From an uncultured Lachnospiraceae bacterium (GTDB lineage: Bacteria > Bacillota > Clostridia > Lachnospirales > Lachnospiraceae), in NCBI GenBank assembly GCA_946552115.1, contig CAMNRH010000005.1, positions 45,730 through 109,729 of the forward strand: 64,000 nt of DNA. Direction: 5' to 3'. The notes below the pieces were generated by a model. It saw nothing but the letters and a program-made list of their open reading frames with translations, searched no databases and had not been told where the DNA came from. Both the position numbers and the translations under genes were made by a program. This document shows positions 43,532-51,544 of this stretch, piece after piece; within the stretch, counting starts at the first letter, position 1; every line of letters starts with the position of its first letter.

Positions 43532-43613
43532 CTCTTTATCCTGATGTCGGACATTTTTTATAATTGCTCCTTGTTAATACGCCGCAAAAGAATCTGGCGT
43601 AAAGCTTACAGAC

Positions 43614-43629
43614 GTCCCATATCTGGGAC
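43614..43629. repeat. GTCCCATATCTGGGAC palindrome, inverted copy
   Basis: Exact reverse complement of 41961-41976, no U-run here. The two copies flank the secreted-protein/lipoprotein pair, and this one adjoins the small XRE gene. Operator or old element end. Confidence 0.55.
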
Positions 43630-43631
43630 AC

Positions 43632-43829
43632 TTACTTGTAAGGGGAGGAAATCAGGTCGGAAATTCGAACATTCAGACCTTTTGCAAGAAGTTCCAGCGT
43701 ATCGGCTGATGGGGAAATCTGCTGATTCATGATCCTGTTTATTGTGGATTTAGATATACCTGTCAGAGCCGATACCTGACGTACAGACATGTTTTTTTCA
43801 TGCATGATTTTATCCAGTAGTATTTTCAT
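43632..43829 (-). CDS. Small XRE regulator
   Basis: 65 residues, all one helix-turn-helix: NMSVRQVSALTGISKSTINR then SPSADTLELLAKGLNVRISD. Opposite strand to its neighbours. An inverted repeat at 43841-43858 lies just before its start, a likely self-regulatory site. May control the cargo lipoprotein operon or the Abi gene. Confidence 0.8.
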   Translation of the reverse strand: MKILLDKIMHEKNMSVRQVSALTGISKSTINRIMNQQISPSADTLELLAKGLNVRISDLISSPYK

Positions 43830-43840
43830 AGAACTATCTT

Positions 43841-43858
43841 ACAATATTTTCCTATTGT
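43841..43858. promoter_or_regulatory. Operator-like repeat ACAATA-TTTTCC-TATTGT
   Basis: Perfect 6-bp arms with 6-base spacer, 12 bp upstream of the small XRE start, in the divergent region shared with the Abi gene. Confidence 0.45.
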
Positions 43859-44016
43859 GATTTGCTGGTAAATCATGGAAATTGTGTTTATCTATGAAGT
43901 GTATTTTGAAAATGAAATTGTCTTAACGCTATACAATATAATTCTTTCGATACTTATGATGAATATGAAAGAAAAAGAAATGATTATTGTGAAAAAAAAG
44001 AAAAAGGGGAATAAAA

Positions 44017-45021
44017 ATGCCTGATGATAAATTCTTTTTAACATACAACCAGCAAATGAGAAAACTTAGAAATGACAAACATATTTTATGCAATGGATCT
44101 TCTCACAAAAAAATTTTAATACGTGCCGGTTATTTTAATATTATAAATGGATATAAAAACCCATTTATAAGTGGCCAGGATCCTTGCGGAAACCACTATT
44201 ATATATCTGGTACTTCTATCAGCCAATTTCAGGCTGTAAAGAAATTTGATGACCAACTACGTTCCTTTTTATTACGATATATTACGCAAGTCGAAGAAGA
44301 AGCCCGAACATTGGCAGGTTATAAATTTGATGAATGCAATGATAACGGAAATATCCCCTGGTATGATATAGACGCTTATTCGCCAAACAAATCCTTGCAG
44401 GAAAAAATGACTGTTATTTCTAAAGCCTATAATGAATTAAGTAAAAGCCAACTTGATTACGTAAAATTTTATATGGAAAACCACAAACAAATCCCTACAT
44501 GGATCATGATTAAAGTTATTAACTTTTCCACATTTATAGACATCATACGCTTTAGTAAAACTGATGTATCACATTCATTGTGTAATCTATATGGATTGGA
44601 AGATGAGCATGGCCATTCAAATGTAAAACTCTTAATAGGCAGTCTTCATTGGATGCGAAAAATCAGGAATTCCTGTGCACATAATGAACGCGTATATTGC
44701 CTGGCCAGAAAACAGGAGCGGCATGGTCATTCCGGCAGAATCCTTGAAAAATATTTTCGAATGCTTGGCCGCAGTTATAGTAGAATCTTAGATCAAAAAA
44801 TCTTTGATTTAATTATATATTTCAAATATTTTCTTCCTAAGAGCGAATACAAACAATTTATTTCTGAATTAAAAACTATGTTGATAGAACTTCAATCAAA
44901 GATTCATCCTCATGCATTTGAATATGTACGTAGCCAAATGGGCATTAAGGATTTATCTGATTTGGATTCACTACTCAGCTTTCCAAAGGATGAAATAGAA
45001 TATAATAAATTTGACAAATGA
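44017..45021 (+). CDS. AbiD/AbiF-type abortive infection protein (Abi_2, HEPN)
   Basis: 334 residues. TYNQQMRKLRNDKHILC near the start, DDQLRSFLLRYITQVEEEAR in the middle and RKIRNSCAHNERVYC (about residue 216) are the Abi_2 family marks. RNSCAH is the Rx4H motif of HEPN RNases. Known family members stop phage growth by killing or arresting infected cells. Single gene between a divergent XRE gene and the integrase; AAAGGGG lies before the ATG. Confidence 0.87.
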   Translation: MPDDKFFLTYNQQMRKLRNDKHILCNGSSHKKILIRAGYFNIINGYKNPFISGQDPCGNHYYISGTSISQFQAVKKFDDQLRSFLLRYITQVEEEARTLAGYKFDECNDNGNIPWYDIDAYSPNKSLQEKMTVISKAYNELSKSQLDYVKFYMENHKQIPTWIMIKVINFSTFIDIIRFSKTDVSHSLCNLYGLEDEHGHSNVKLLIGSLHWMRKIRNSCAHNERVYCLARKQERHGHSGRILEKYFRMLGRSYSRILDQKIFDLIIYFKYFLPKSEYKQFISELKTMLIELQSKIHPHAFEYVRSQMGIKDLSDLDSLLSFPKDEIEYNKFDK

Positions 45022-45107
45022 TGCTCTTTGAGCCAATATAAAACAAAACAATACAAAAAACACCTAACATTAACTATTAAATAATATAAAAAAACTCCTT
45101 TTAAAAG

Positions 45108-45136
45108 TTGTAATATTTTTCATCATATAGTAATAT
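45108..45136 (+). promoter_or_regulatory. Promoter of the small RNA before the integrase
   Basis: TTGTAA (45108-45113), 17-base spacer, TAATAT (45131-45136). Confidence 0.55.
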
Positions 45137-45141
45137 ACTTG

Positions 45142-45207
45142 TACGGAGAGAACCATATTGATTATGGTTGAAAGGCACTCATGCAAGTATTGTATGGGTG
45201 TCTTTTA
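45142..45207 (+). ncRNA. Small structured RNA upstream of the integrase
   Basis: Expected from about 45142. First hairpin AACCATA-TTGAT-TATGGTT (perfect). Second hairpin AAAGGCACTCATGCA pairs with TGTATGGGTGTCTTT over 15 bp with G-U pairs and ends in TTTTAC. No plausible reading frame. A compact two-stem RNA of about 65 nt; target unknown. Confidence 0.5.
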
Positions 45208-45222
45208 CTATCTGAAATAAAA

Positions 45223-45247
45223 CCGCCCCTGCTTGCAACAGGAACGG
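45223..45247 (-). terminator. Terminator-like hairpin facing left
   Basis: Leftward CCGTTCCTG-TTGCAAG-CAGGGGCGG (9 bp with two G-U pairs) followed by TTTTATTT. May separate the small RNA region from antisense transcription. Confidence 0.45.
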
Positions 45248-45264
45248 CTCTCAAAAATATAAGA

Positions 45265-45332
45265 CTGTACTCCCAAAGGATTGCACAGTACGTTCAAACT
45301 GATTATACCACAATCCTTTGACGCCTGTACAG
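45265..45332. promoter_or_regulatory. Two-part inverted repeat before the integrase
   Basis: CTGTAC (45265-45270) and CAAAGGATTG (45274-45283) are mirrored by CAATCCTTTG (45311-45320) and GTACAG (45327-45332). It lies 40-100 bases before the integrase start. Binding site for integrase, excisionase or a repressor; alternatively an RNA hairpin. Confidence 0.5.
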
Positions 45333-45370
45333 GTGTTATTTTTATACTATTTTTTAAGGAGGACTCTATC

Positions 45371-46489
45371 ATGTGGAGCGAACCGCAACCCAATGGAAAA
45401 GTAAAATTTGTAGAAAGGTACGAACATCCGCTTACCGGACAATTAAAGAAAGTTTCTATCACTTTAGACAAAGATACCTCCAGCACGCGTAAACAGGCCC
45501 AGAAAGCCCTGGACATAAAAATAGAGAGGAAACTTCAGGAACTGTCCAGAGTAACCAAAAAAGAGGCATTAAAGCTCTCAGAACTCATAGAACTGTATCG
45601 TACCGACCAGAAAACTACCGTTTCAAAATCAACCTACCAGCGTAATTATTTTGCCGCAAAGTCCCTGATGAAGATTCTTGGCCCTGATACCCTTGTAGAC
45701 CGTCTCTCCTCCGGATATGTAAGGGAACAGCTGTCTTCTTTAAATGAAAAGCCCGGAACCACCAATGAGCGAATTACGCGGCTTAAAGCTCTCATGCGCT
45801 GGGGATATGAGAACGATTATCTGGAAGACATCCGCTGGATTGATAAAATCAAAAAATTTAAGGATGAGGAAAAACGTCAGAAGCTGGAAGATAAATATCT
45901 GGAAAGCGAAGAATTAAAGAAGCTGCTCGAACATCTTTCTGTTGATAAATGGCTATTTTTAACTGAGCTTACTGCTCTCTCGGGCCTGCGCATCGGTGAA
46001 GCTATTGCCCTTAACACTGAAGACGTAGATACAAAGAATCGAATCATCAAAGTTACCAAAACATATGATCCGGTTAATAAAGTAGTCACCACTCCTAAAA
46101 CAGCAGCCTCTAACAGGGAAGTCTACATGCAGGACGAGCTATTGAAACTCTGCAGGCAGATCCATATATTTATGAAAAGAGAGAGATTTGCAATGGGATA
46201 TCAGTCCGAAATATTCATCAGCAATTCCAATGGCGGCTACATAAGCTACTATGCATACAACAAATGTTTAAAAGAGACTGCCGAAAAATTATTCCATAAA
46301 ACCGTAACCACTCATTTCATGAGACATACCCATGTGGCCCTTATGGCAGAACATGGCGTATCCCTCGACGTCATATCCCGGCGCTTAGGACACGCAGACA
46401 ACAAAGTAACCCGTGATATTTATTTCCATGTTACAAAAAAGATGAAAGAAAAGGATCATGCGGCCGTATCAAAAATTCAAATTTTATGA
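45371..46489 (+). CDS. int: Tyrosine-type site-specific integrase
   Basis: 372 residues from ATG 45371 with AAGGAGG 8 bases upstream. N-terminal arm-binding domain (about 1-60), core-binding SAM-like domain (about 70-150), catalytic domain with Arg in SGLRIGEA, HFMRHTH (HxxR), RLGHAD and a Tyr in DIYFHVT. Faces the tRNA-Leu att site, 104 bp away. Inserts and excises the prophage. No excisionase gene is recognisable next to it. Confidence 0.93.
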   Translation: MWSEPQPNGKVKFVERYEHPLTGQLKKVSITLDKDTSSTRKQAQKALDIKIERKLQELSRVTKKEALKLSELIELYRTDQKTTVSKSTYQRNYFAAKSLMKILGPDTLVDRLSSGYVREQLSSLNEKPGTTNERITRLKALMRWGYENDYLEDIRWIDKIKKFKDEEKRQKLEDKYLESEELKKLLEHLSVDKWLFLTELTALSGLRIGEAIALNTEDVDTKNRIIKVTKTYDPVNKVVTTPKTAASNREVYMQDELLKLCRQIHIFMKRERFAMGYQSEIFISNSNGGYISYYAYNKCLKETAEKLFHKTVTTHFMRHTHVALMAEHGVSLDVISRRLGHADNKVTRDIYFHVTKKMKEKDHAAVSKIQIL

Positions 46490-46506
46490 TTCATTAAAAA
46501 CTATTT

Positions 46507-46522
46507 GCCCCTTTTCTGCCCC
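46507..46522. repeat. Right putative integrase arm sites, GCCCC-N6-GCCCC
   Basis: GCCCC at 46507-46511 and 46518-46522, same spacing and orientation as the pair at 6801-6816. Lies just behind the integrase stop. Confidence 0.5.
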
Positions 46523-46545
46523 TTTTTCTCATTTCGTCAAACAAA

Positions 46546-46580
46546 GAAATGCCGTGAACCCCTCAGATTCACGGCATTTC
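46546..46580. terminator. Two-way terminator between integrase and tRNA-Leu
   Basis: GAAATGCCGTGAA and TTCACGGCATTTC form a perfect 13-bp stem with a 9-base loop. Rightward it is followed by ACTTTTTTAG, leftward by TTTGTTTG. It can end both the integrase and the tRNA transcript. Confidence 0.8.
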
Positions 46581-46593
46581 ACTTTTTTAGTTT

Positions 46594-46612
46594 AATGCGG
46601 AGAAAGGGACTT
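46594..46612. repeat. Right attachment core (attR) inside the tRNA 3' end
   Basis: AATGCGGAGAAAGGGACTT, identical to 6692-6710, covers the acceptor 3' strand and part of the T-arm of tRNA-Leu, so the phage copy restores the tRNA. Confidence 0.88.
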
Positions 46613-46679
46613 GAACCCTCACAGGATAAACTCCCACTAGAACCTGAATCTAGCGCGTCTGCCATTCCGCCATCTCCGC
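46596..46679 (-). tRNA. tRNA-Leu (anticodon CAG)
   Basis: 84 nt without CCA. Acceptor GCGGAGA pairs with TCTCCGC, discriminator A. D-arm region GGCGGAATGGCAGACGC; anticodon stem CTAGA/TCTAG with loop TTCAGGT (anticodon CAG). A long variable arm TGGGAGTTTATCCTG and the T-arm GTTCAAGTCC make it a class II tRNA-Leu. Intact in spite of the prophage. Confidence 0.93.
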
Positions 46680-46769
46680 TCACAGGACATATTCTATCAT
46701 AAATATGCCTGCTTGGCAAATACTTTTTTATTTTTTCATATCTCTTTTTTCAAATCTCTTTTCACATTT

Positions 46770-47306
46770 TTAATAATTTTCTGCATGTACCTCGAAATAA
46801 CTCTGCGGATGATTACAGGCAGGGCATACCTCCGGCGCTTTCGTCCCTGTTACAATATGTCCGCAGTTGCGGCATTCCCATACCTTAACCTCGCTCTTCT
46901 CAAAAACCTCTTTACTCTCTATATTATTAAGAAGCGCGCGGTATCTCTCCTCATGATGCTTCTCAATCGCCGCAACCAGACGGAACTTTTCCGCCAGCTC
47001 CGAAAACCCCTCGCTCTCGGCAGTTTTTGCAAATTCTTCATACATATCCGTCCACTCATAATTTTCACCGGCCGCCGCCGCTTCAAGATTCTGCTTTGTG
47101 TCGCCGATTCCCTTTAATTCCTTAAGCCACATCTTCGCATGCTCTTTTTCATTATCAGCTGTCTTTAAAAACAGAGACGAAATCTGCTCATAGCCTTCCT
47201 TTTTCGCCACAGACGCAAAATAGGTATACTTATTCCTTGCCTGCGATTCCCCTGCAAACGCTGCCTCAAGATTCTTTTCCGTCTGTGTTCCCGCATATTT
47301 ACTCAT
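46770..47306 (-). CDS. rbr: Rubrerythrin
   Basis: 178 residues from ATG 47306 (AAGGAG upstream). Four-helix di-iron domain with [25 protein letters not shown] and [13 protein letters not shown]-terminal rubredoxin domain CRNCGH...CPACNH. Reduces hydrogen peroxide in the cytosol of anaerobes. Single gene facing away from the prophage. Confidence 0.93.
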   Translation of the reverse strand: MSKYAGTQTEKNLEAAFAGESQARNKYTYFASVAKKEGYEQISSLFLKTADNEKEHAKMWLKELKGIGDTKQNLEAAAAGENYEWTDMYEEFAKTAESEGFSELAEKFRLVAAIEKHHEERYRALLNNIESKEVFEKSEVKVWECRNCGHIVTGTKAPEVCPACNHPQSYFEVHAENY

Positions 47307-47362
47307 AGCCTCTTTCTCCTTTTTCTTTTCTGGATTCCACAATTTAAACCTATTATAACATT

Positions 47363-48358
47363 TTATTCGTAAAAATCCATCTTTATTTCAAAAAGAATCA
47401 TTACCTCAAAGCCTTTCAGCAAAACAACGTCGCCTATAACCCGTCTCCATAAAAAAAGCATTCTCTGCCACGAGGAAAATTCCTGATGTAGCTCAAAGCT
47501 TCGCATCTGTTCTGCCTTTTCCCGAAACAAATGAACAAAAAAATCAAAATCAGACCAGTAGGTCGGCAGATAATCGCTGCCCGGCGCCGCTACTCTTACC
47601 CCTGCGATTACGATAAGCACCGCCACTTCCAGAGAGAGGACGATAAGCCCCCTGCGAATCCAGGCCTTTCTCTTTGATACGTTTTCTCCTTTTCTGATGA
47701 ACAGATACAGGCCTCCTGTCAAAACAAAGAAAGCCGTCGCCGTAAAGTATAAAATACACGCTGTCACAAAATACAGCTTCCCGTCAATCTTCTGCTCCTC
47801 TGTACCTCCAAGCACTGCCTCCAATGAACTAATTGTAATCTTTGACGACATATCGGCGTCCTTTTTCCGAATCACGACCGTATCAAATTCCGTCTCTTCC
47901 TCTGCCGGAATGATGCAAACCGGCCTGCCCTCCCTAAGAATCCCCACAACCTGTACGGGCCTTTCGTTCATCCGAATAAAAGGTCCTGCTTCACGGGAGC
48001 CGAATAACCGCCATGCCGTACCCTCATCTAACAGGCACACGCTCTCTTCTCCTTCCGTAAAATACCTTCCGTGCAGCAGCGCCTTTCCGAACACTGCCCC
48101 CGGCTGTCCTATAACCCGGTAACAGGATACTTTCTGCTCATACCCGGTAAGATTCGAGGAAATGACGGCTCCGTCTGAATTCACACACACAGCAGCCTCC
48201 GACGCAAGCTTGCTTCCCTCACTTTCTTTCCATTGCAAATACGCTGCTTCCGTCACCAATCCTTTCGGATAAGACACAGAAATAAAATCTCTGTATTCCC
48301 ACAGCCTGTACAGATTAAAAAAAATCCAGAAATGAATTCCGATATATACAATTATCAA
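47363..48358 (-). CDS. MacB/FtsX-like membrane protein
   Basis: About 331 residues; the start is unsure (TTG 48358 lacks a ribosome site; an open frame with GGAGTAAGG lies further up but has no usual start codon). N-terminal membrane segment, then an extracytoplasmic domain with [19 protein letters not shown] and [16 protein letters not shown], as in MacB periplasmic core domains; further membrane segments at about 197-217 and 235-255. The usual four-span FtsX pattern is incomplete. Last gene of the leftward operon. Confidence 0.55.
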   Translation of the reverse strand: MIIVYIGIHFWIFFNLYRLWEYRDFISVSYPKGLVTEAAYLQWKESEGSKLASEAAVCVNSDGAVISSNLTGYEQKVSCYRVIGQPGAVFGKALLHGRYFTEGEESVCLLDEGTAWRLFGSREAGPFIRMNERPVQVVGILREGRPVCIIPAEEETEFDTVVIRKKDADMSSKITISSLEAVLGGTEEQKIDGKLYFVTACILYFTATAFFVLTGGLYLFIRKGENVSKRKAWIRRGLIVLSLEVAVLIVIAGVRVAAPGSDYLPTYWSDFDFFVHLFREKAEQMRSFELHQEFSSWQRMLFLWRRVIGDVVLLKGFEVMILFEIKMDFYE

Positions 48359-48390
48359 TAACGATAATTTTATTCTCCGCTTTATATTCC

Positions 48391-49743
48391 TTACTCCTTT
48401 AGCCGTACTCTGTCCCCTTCTTTCACATATTTTTCTGAGGATATAATAATCTGGTCTGTATTTTTAAGGCTGGATGTAACAGCGGCATTTTCCGCATCCT
48501 TCTGAAGAACAGTAACCGGAACTCTCCTGGCCGTCTGTACTGTCCCAAGCATCCGCTCCTCCTCTGAAAGAATCAGGCAGTAGGTATCGCCGACTCCTTC
48601 CCGCAGGGCGCCAAGCGGAATAATCTGTTCATATTCCTTTTCCGACGGCCACTCTATTTTCCATGTAAAGCTGTCCCCTCCCTGTACCTCTGTATCTTCG
48701 GGAAGAGGTGCATACCAATAAGTCTGAACGGCCGATACGGGCGCATCCGTTTCCCGGTCAGCCGCAGTGTCCCTTTCCGTTCCAAAAGACTCAAGCTTCG
48801 CCGTTTTCCCGCTTCCCGTCCGAAGCTGTATTTCTGCTTCGGCTCCGACCTTCAGCTTTTCTTTATCCTCCTCTTTCACCTGCCCTTTTAGCCGGAACCC
48901 TCCGCTTCCCGCCATGATTACCTCAGAACCGTTCGTTACTGTTCCCGTCTGCACATCATTTCGAAGCACGATTAAGTTTTTCTCTGCACAGAGCCTGCCC
49001 TTTGCCTTTTGATAAGCCTTAAGAATTTTCAGCTCCTTTTTTACTTTTATAACCTCAACCTCCGACGCTTCGGCTCCCAGCCTTGCAGCCTCCATAGCAT
49101 TGGCTGCGTTTATCTCCTGCGCCTCGTCCTCCTGCCTGGCCAGAGAATAGCTGTCCTGCGCCTGATTGTATTGTTCACGGGCGGCCTCAGTGCCTTCCTT
49201 CGCCTCACGAAAAATTCTCGCAAGCTCTTCCTTTTCATCCTCGGAGGCGCCGCCGGATTCCTCATATGCTTTTTTTGCCTGAGCTTCCTTTATTTCCGCC
49301 GCCTCCAGACTTTGCCCGGCCTCCTTTAGCGTCTGCTTTGCTCCTGCCGATGCCGGAACACGCGCCTGCTCTCTCGCCGACACCTGCTGCTGGGCGGTCT
49401 GAAGCTCAAGCTGCGTAAGCTCCGCTTCCTTTTTCTCAATCGTCTGCGACAGGTATTCCATCCGGAACTGAACGAGACACTCCCCTTTCTTTACGGTACT
49501 TCCCTGCCCCGCAGACCATTCCACCTGCTGTTCCGGCCACAGAAATATCTGCTCCTCATTGACAGGCACTATCACTCCTTCTCCCTCACAGGAACAGGAC
49601 AGCCGTCCCCGTCCTGCCCTTTCTGTCCGGACCTGCGCCACCAGCACGGAAGCAGCCGCCCTCGAAAGCATCGTGCCTCCAATCATAACTATGAAAAAGC
49701 CTGCAATAATACGCAGAAGCTTTCCTTTCCTTTTTCCAGCCAT
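48391..49743 (-). CDS. HlyD-like membrane fusion/efflux adaptor protein
   Basis: 450 residues from ATG 49743 (AAGGAG 10 bases upstream). N-terminal membrane anchor (about 10-33); lipoyl-like half motifs (GEGVIVPVNEEQIFLWPEQQ); a long alpha-helical hairpin (about 95-240); then beta-barrel parts (VKEEDKEKLKVGAEAEIQLR). Adaptor of ABC- or MFP-type export systems. Here it is in an operon with importer-type permeases. Confidence 0.75.
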   Translation of the reverse strand: MAGKRKGKLLRIIAGFFIVMIGGTMLSRAAASVLVAQVRTERAGRGRLSCSCEGEGVIVPVNEEQIFLWPEQQVEWSAGQGSTVKKGECLVQFRMEYLSQTIEKKEAELTQLELQTAQQQVSAREQARVPASAGAKQTLKEAGQSLEAAEIKEAQAKKAYEESGGASEDEKEELARIFREAKEGTEAAREQYNQAQDSYSLARQEDEAQEINAANAMEAARLGAEASEVEVIKVKKELKILKAYQKAKGRLCAEKNLIVLRNDVQTGTVTNGSEVIMAGSGGFRLKGQVKEEDKEKLKVGAEAEIQLRTGSGKTAKLESFGTERDTAADRETDAPVSAVQTYWYAPLPEDTEVQGGDSFTWKIEWPSEKEYEQIIPLGALREGVGDTYCLILSEEERMLGTVQTARRVPVTVLQKDAENAAVTSSLKNTDQIIISSEKYVKEGDRVRLKE

Positions 49744-49766
49744 ACTCATTACTCCTTACATAAAGC

Positions 49767-50627
49767 TCACTTCACATCCGGGGCATCCATTCCCGACAGC
49801 ATAATTCCCTGTTCAAGATTTTCCTGTCCGCTGAAAAATAAAAATAATGCCGGAAGCAGTGTTACCACCGAAGCAGCAAAGGCAGTCATAATTTCCTCTG
49901 ATACCATCCGGGGCAGATATAAAGACAACGGCCACAGCGCCTCTGTCTTTAAATAAGTCATGGGCTGTTCAATTGCATTCCAGTATTCCAGAAAGCTTAA
50001 AATAACAATTGAAAAAATACCGGTAAACCCCATCGGTATCCCTATATGCAAAAAAATACGAAAGTTCCCCGCACCGTCGAGCTTCGCAGCCTCAACCACC
50101 TCCGCCGGAAGTCCCGCAAAGGTTTTCTGCAGAATAAATACCGGCAGCGTCGAAAATATACCCGGCAAAATTACCGCTGCACGGGTATCCATAAGCCCGG
50201 CCGTATTTAAAACTAAATAACCCGATACCATCGTGACCTGAAAGGGCAGAAGCATTAAAAGCAGATAAAGAATCCATAACAATCTCCTGCCCGGAAAACG
50301 AAACCGTGCAAACGCCCATGCTGCCGGCACCGACACAAGAAGCTGTCCCGCAACCACACCGCAGGTTTGAAAGACAGAATTCCAGAACGCCACAAAATAT
50401 TCCGGCGAGTCCAGCAAAAGCCTCACATATGCACGCAGTGTCGGATACATGGGAAATACCCGGAAACGGGCCTCCCCGCCATAATCCGAAAAAACTGCTC
50501 CGCACGTCTCAAGCAGCTCCTGCTTCCCCATAAGAGAATCGGAAATAACCATAAATAACGGAAGCATCATAAACACAAGCATAACGGCGACAAACAGACG
50601 AAGCAGTCCCTTCAGAAGCCCTTTCAT
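49767..50627 (-). CDS. Carbohydrate-type ABC transporter permease (MalG-like)
   Basis: 286 residues from ATG 50627, which overlaps the stop of the gene before (ATGA). Six membrane segments and the EAAxxDGA-type loop EAAKLDGAGNFRIFLHIGIP. The start GKQELLETC...-type periplasmic loop is as in MalG-like CUT1 permeases. No ATPase gene is in the operon, so a shared MsmX-type ATPase may serve it. Confidence 0.85.
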   Translation of the reverse strand: MKGLLKGLLRLFVAVMLVFMMLPLFMVISDSLMGKQELLETCGAVFSDYGGEARFRVFPMYPTLRAYVRLLLDSPEYFVAFWNSVFQTCGVVAGQLLVSVPAAWAFARFRFPGRRLLWILYLLLMLLPFQVTMVSGYLVLNTAGLMDTRAAVILPGIFSTLPVFILQKTFAGLPAEVVEAAKLDGAGNFRIFLHIGIPMGFTGIFSIVILSFLEYWNAIEQPMTYLKTEALWPLSLYLPRMVSEEIMTAFAASVVTLLPALFLFFSGQENLEQGIMLSGMDAPDVK

Positions 50628-51544
50628 AATACCCTTTCCTCCAACCTTTTCCGGCGTGTTATACGCCTTTCCCTTCCCCATAAAATCCCTCCTGTCATGA
50701 GAACTAAAAGCACTGCTGCCGCCGTCATTTTCTGTATATCCAGATTTACAAACCAGTTGTTGAACAAATGCTGCAGCATATATATACTTTCATGGGGATA
50801 ATCCCCTGCCAGAAGATAAGCCTCGCGGAAAACGCGGAAAGCATTTACAAAGGACAAAAGGCCCGCGGCAAATACCGTCTCTCCAAGCTGCGGCAGCGTA
50901 ATATACCGGAAGCAGGACCACTGTCCTGCCCCCTGAACTTTTGCGGCCTCATACTGCGCCTCGGGAATCGCCAGAAGCCCGGCAAGCCAGAGTATCATAT
51001 CATATCCGAGATTTTTCCAGATATAGCAGACAACCAGCACCCAAAAAGCCGAATCCTCCTTAAGCCAGTCCTTTCCCGAAATGCCGAAGAAGCTCACCAG
51101 CCTGTTAAGCCAGCCCTCCCCGTCAAATACCATTTGAAAAAATACGACCACTGAAGCCGCCGGGATTGCCATCGGCAATAAAAAAACTGTTTTTACCCAT
51201 TTTCCAAAATGTACGGCCTGATTCACAAGCACCGCCATAAAAAGCGATAATCCCAAAAGAAGCGGAAGACAAATCAGCATAAATTTCACCGTATTTCCGG
51301 CTGCCAGACGGAACGCCTCATTTTTCAACACCAGCCGGTAATTTTCAAGCCCTACAAAACCGCCTGCTGCTTTTGTAAAGGACCTGCGGACAACATCCGC
51401 AAAGGGAAGCAGCACAAACCCGCACGTTCCTGTCAGGCTGGGAAGCAGAAACAGATAACCGCTCCGTGCTTCCTGTTTTTCTCTCTTATTCCGCAAGATA
51501 GGTATCCACTTTCTGCGCAATATTTTTTGCCGCTGTCTCCTCAT
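50624..51544 (-). CDS. Carbohydrate-type ABC transporter permease (MalF-like)
   Basis: 306 residues from ATG 51544; a TTG at 51496 is another possible start. YLFLLPSLTGTCGFVLLPFA, six membrane segments, and the loop EAAKVQGAGQWSCFRYITLP are of MalF/UgpA type. Overlaps the binding-protein gene by about 58 bases if the long start is right. Confidence 0.82.
   Translation of the reverse strand: MRRQRQKILRRKWIPILRNKREKQEARSGYLFLLPSLTGTCGFVLLPFADVVRRSFTKAAGGFVGLENYRLVLKNEAFRLAAGNTVKFMLICLPLLLGLSLFMAVLVNQAVHFGKWVKTVFLLPMAIPAASVVVFFQMVFDGEGWLNRLVSFFGISGKDWLKEDSAFWVLVVCYIWKNLGYDMILWLAGLLAIPEAQYEAAKVQGAGQWSCFRYITLPQLGETVFAAGLLSFVNAFRVFREAYLLAGDYPHESIYMLQHLFNNWFVNLDIQKMTAAAVLLVLMTGGILWGRERRITRRKRLEERVL

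Noticed and set aside
6834..46489. Transposase or insertion sequence inside the prophage
   Set aside because: No DDE, HUH-transposase or serine recombinase reading frame other than the Rep protein and the integrase was found.
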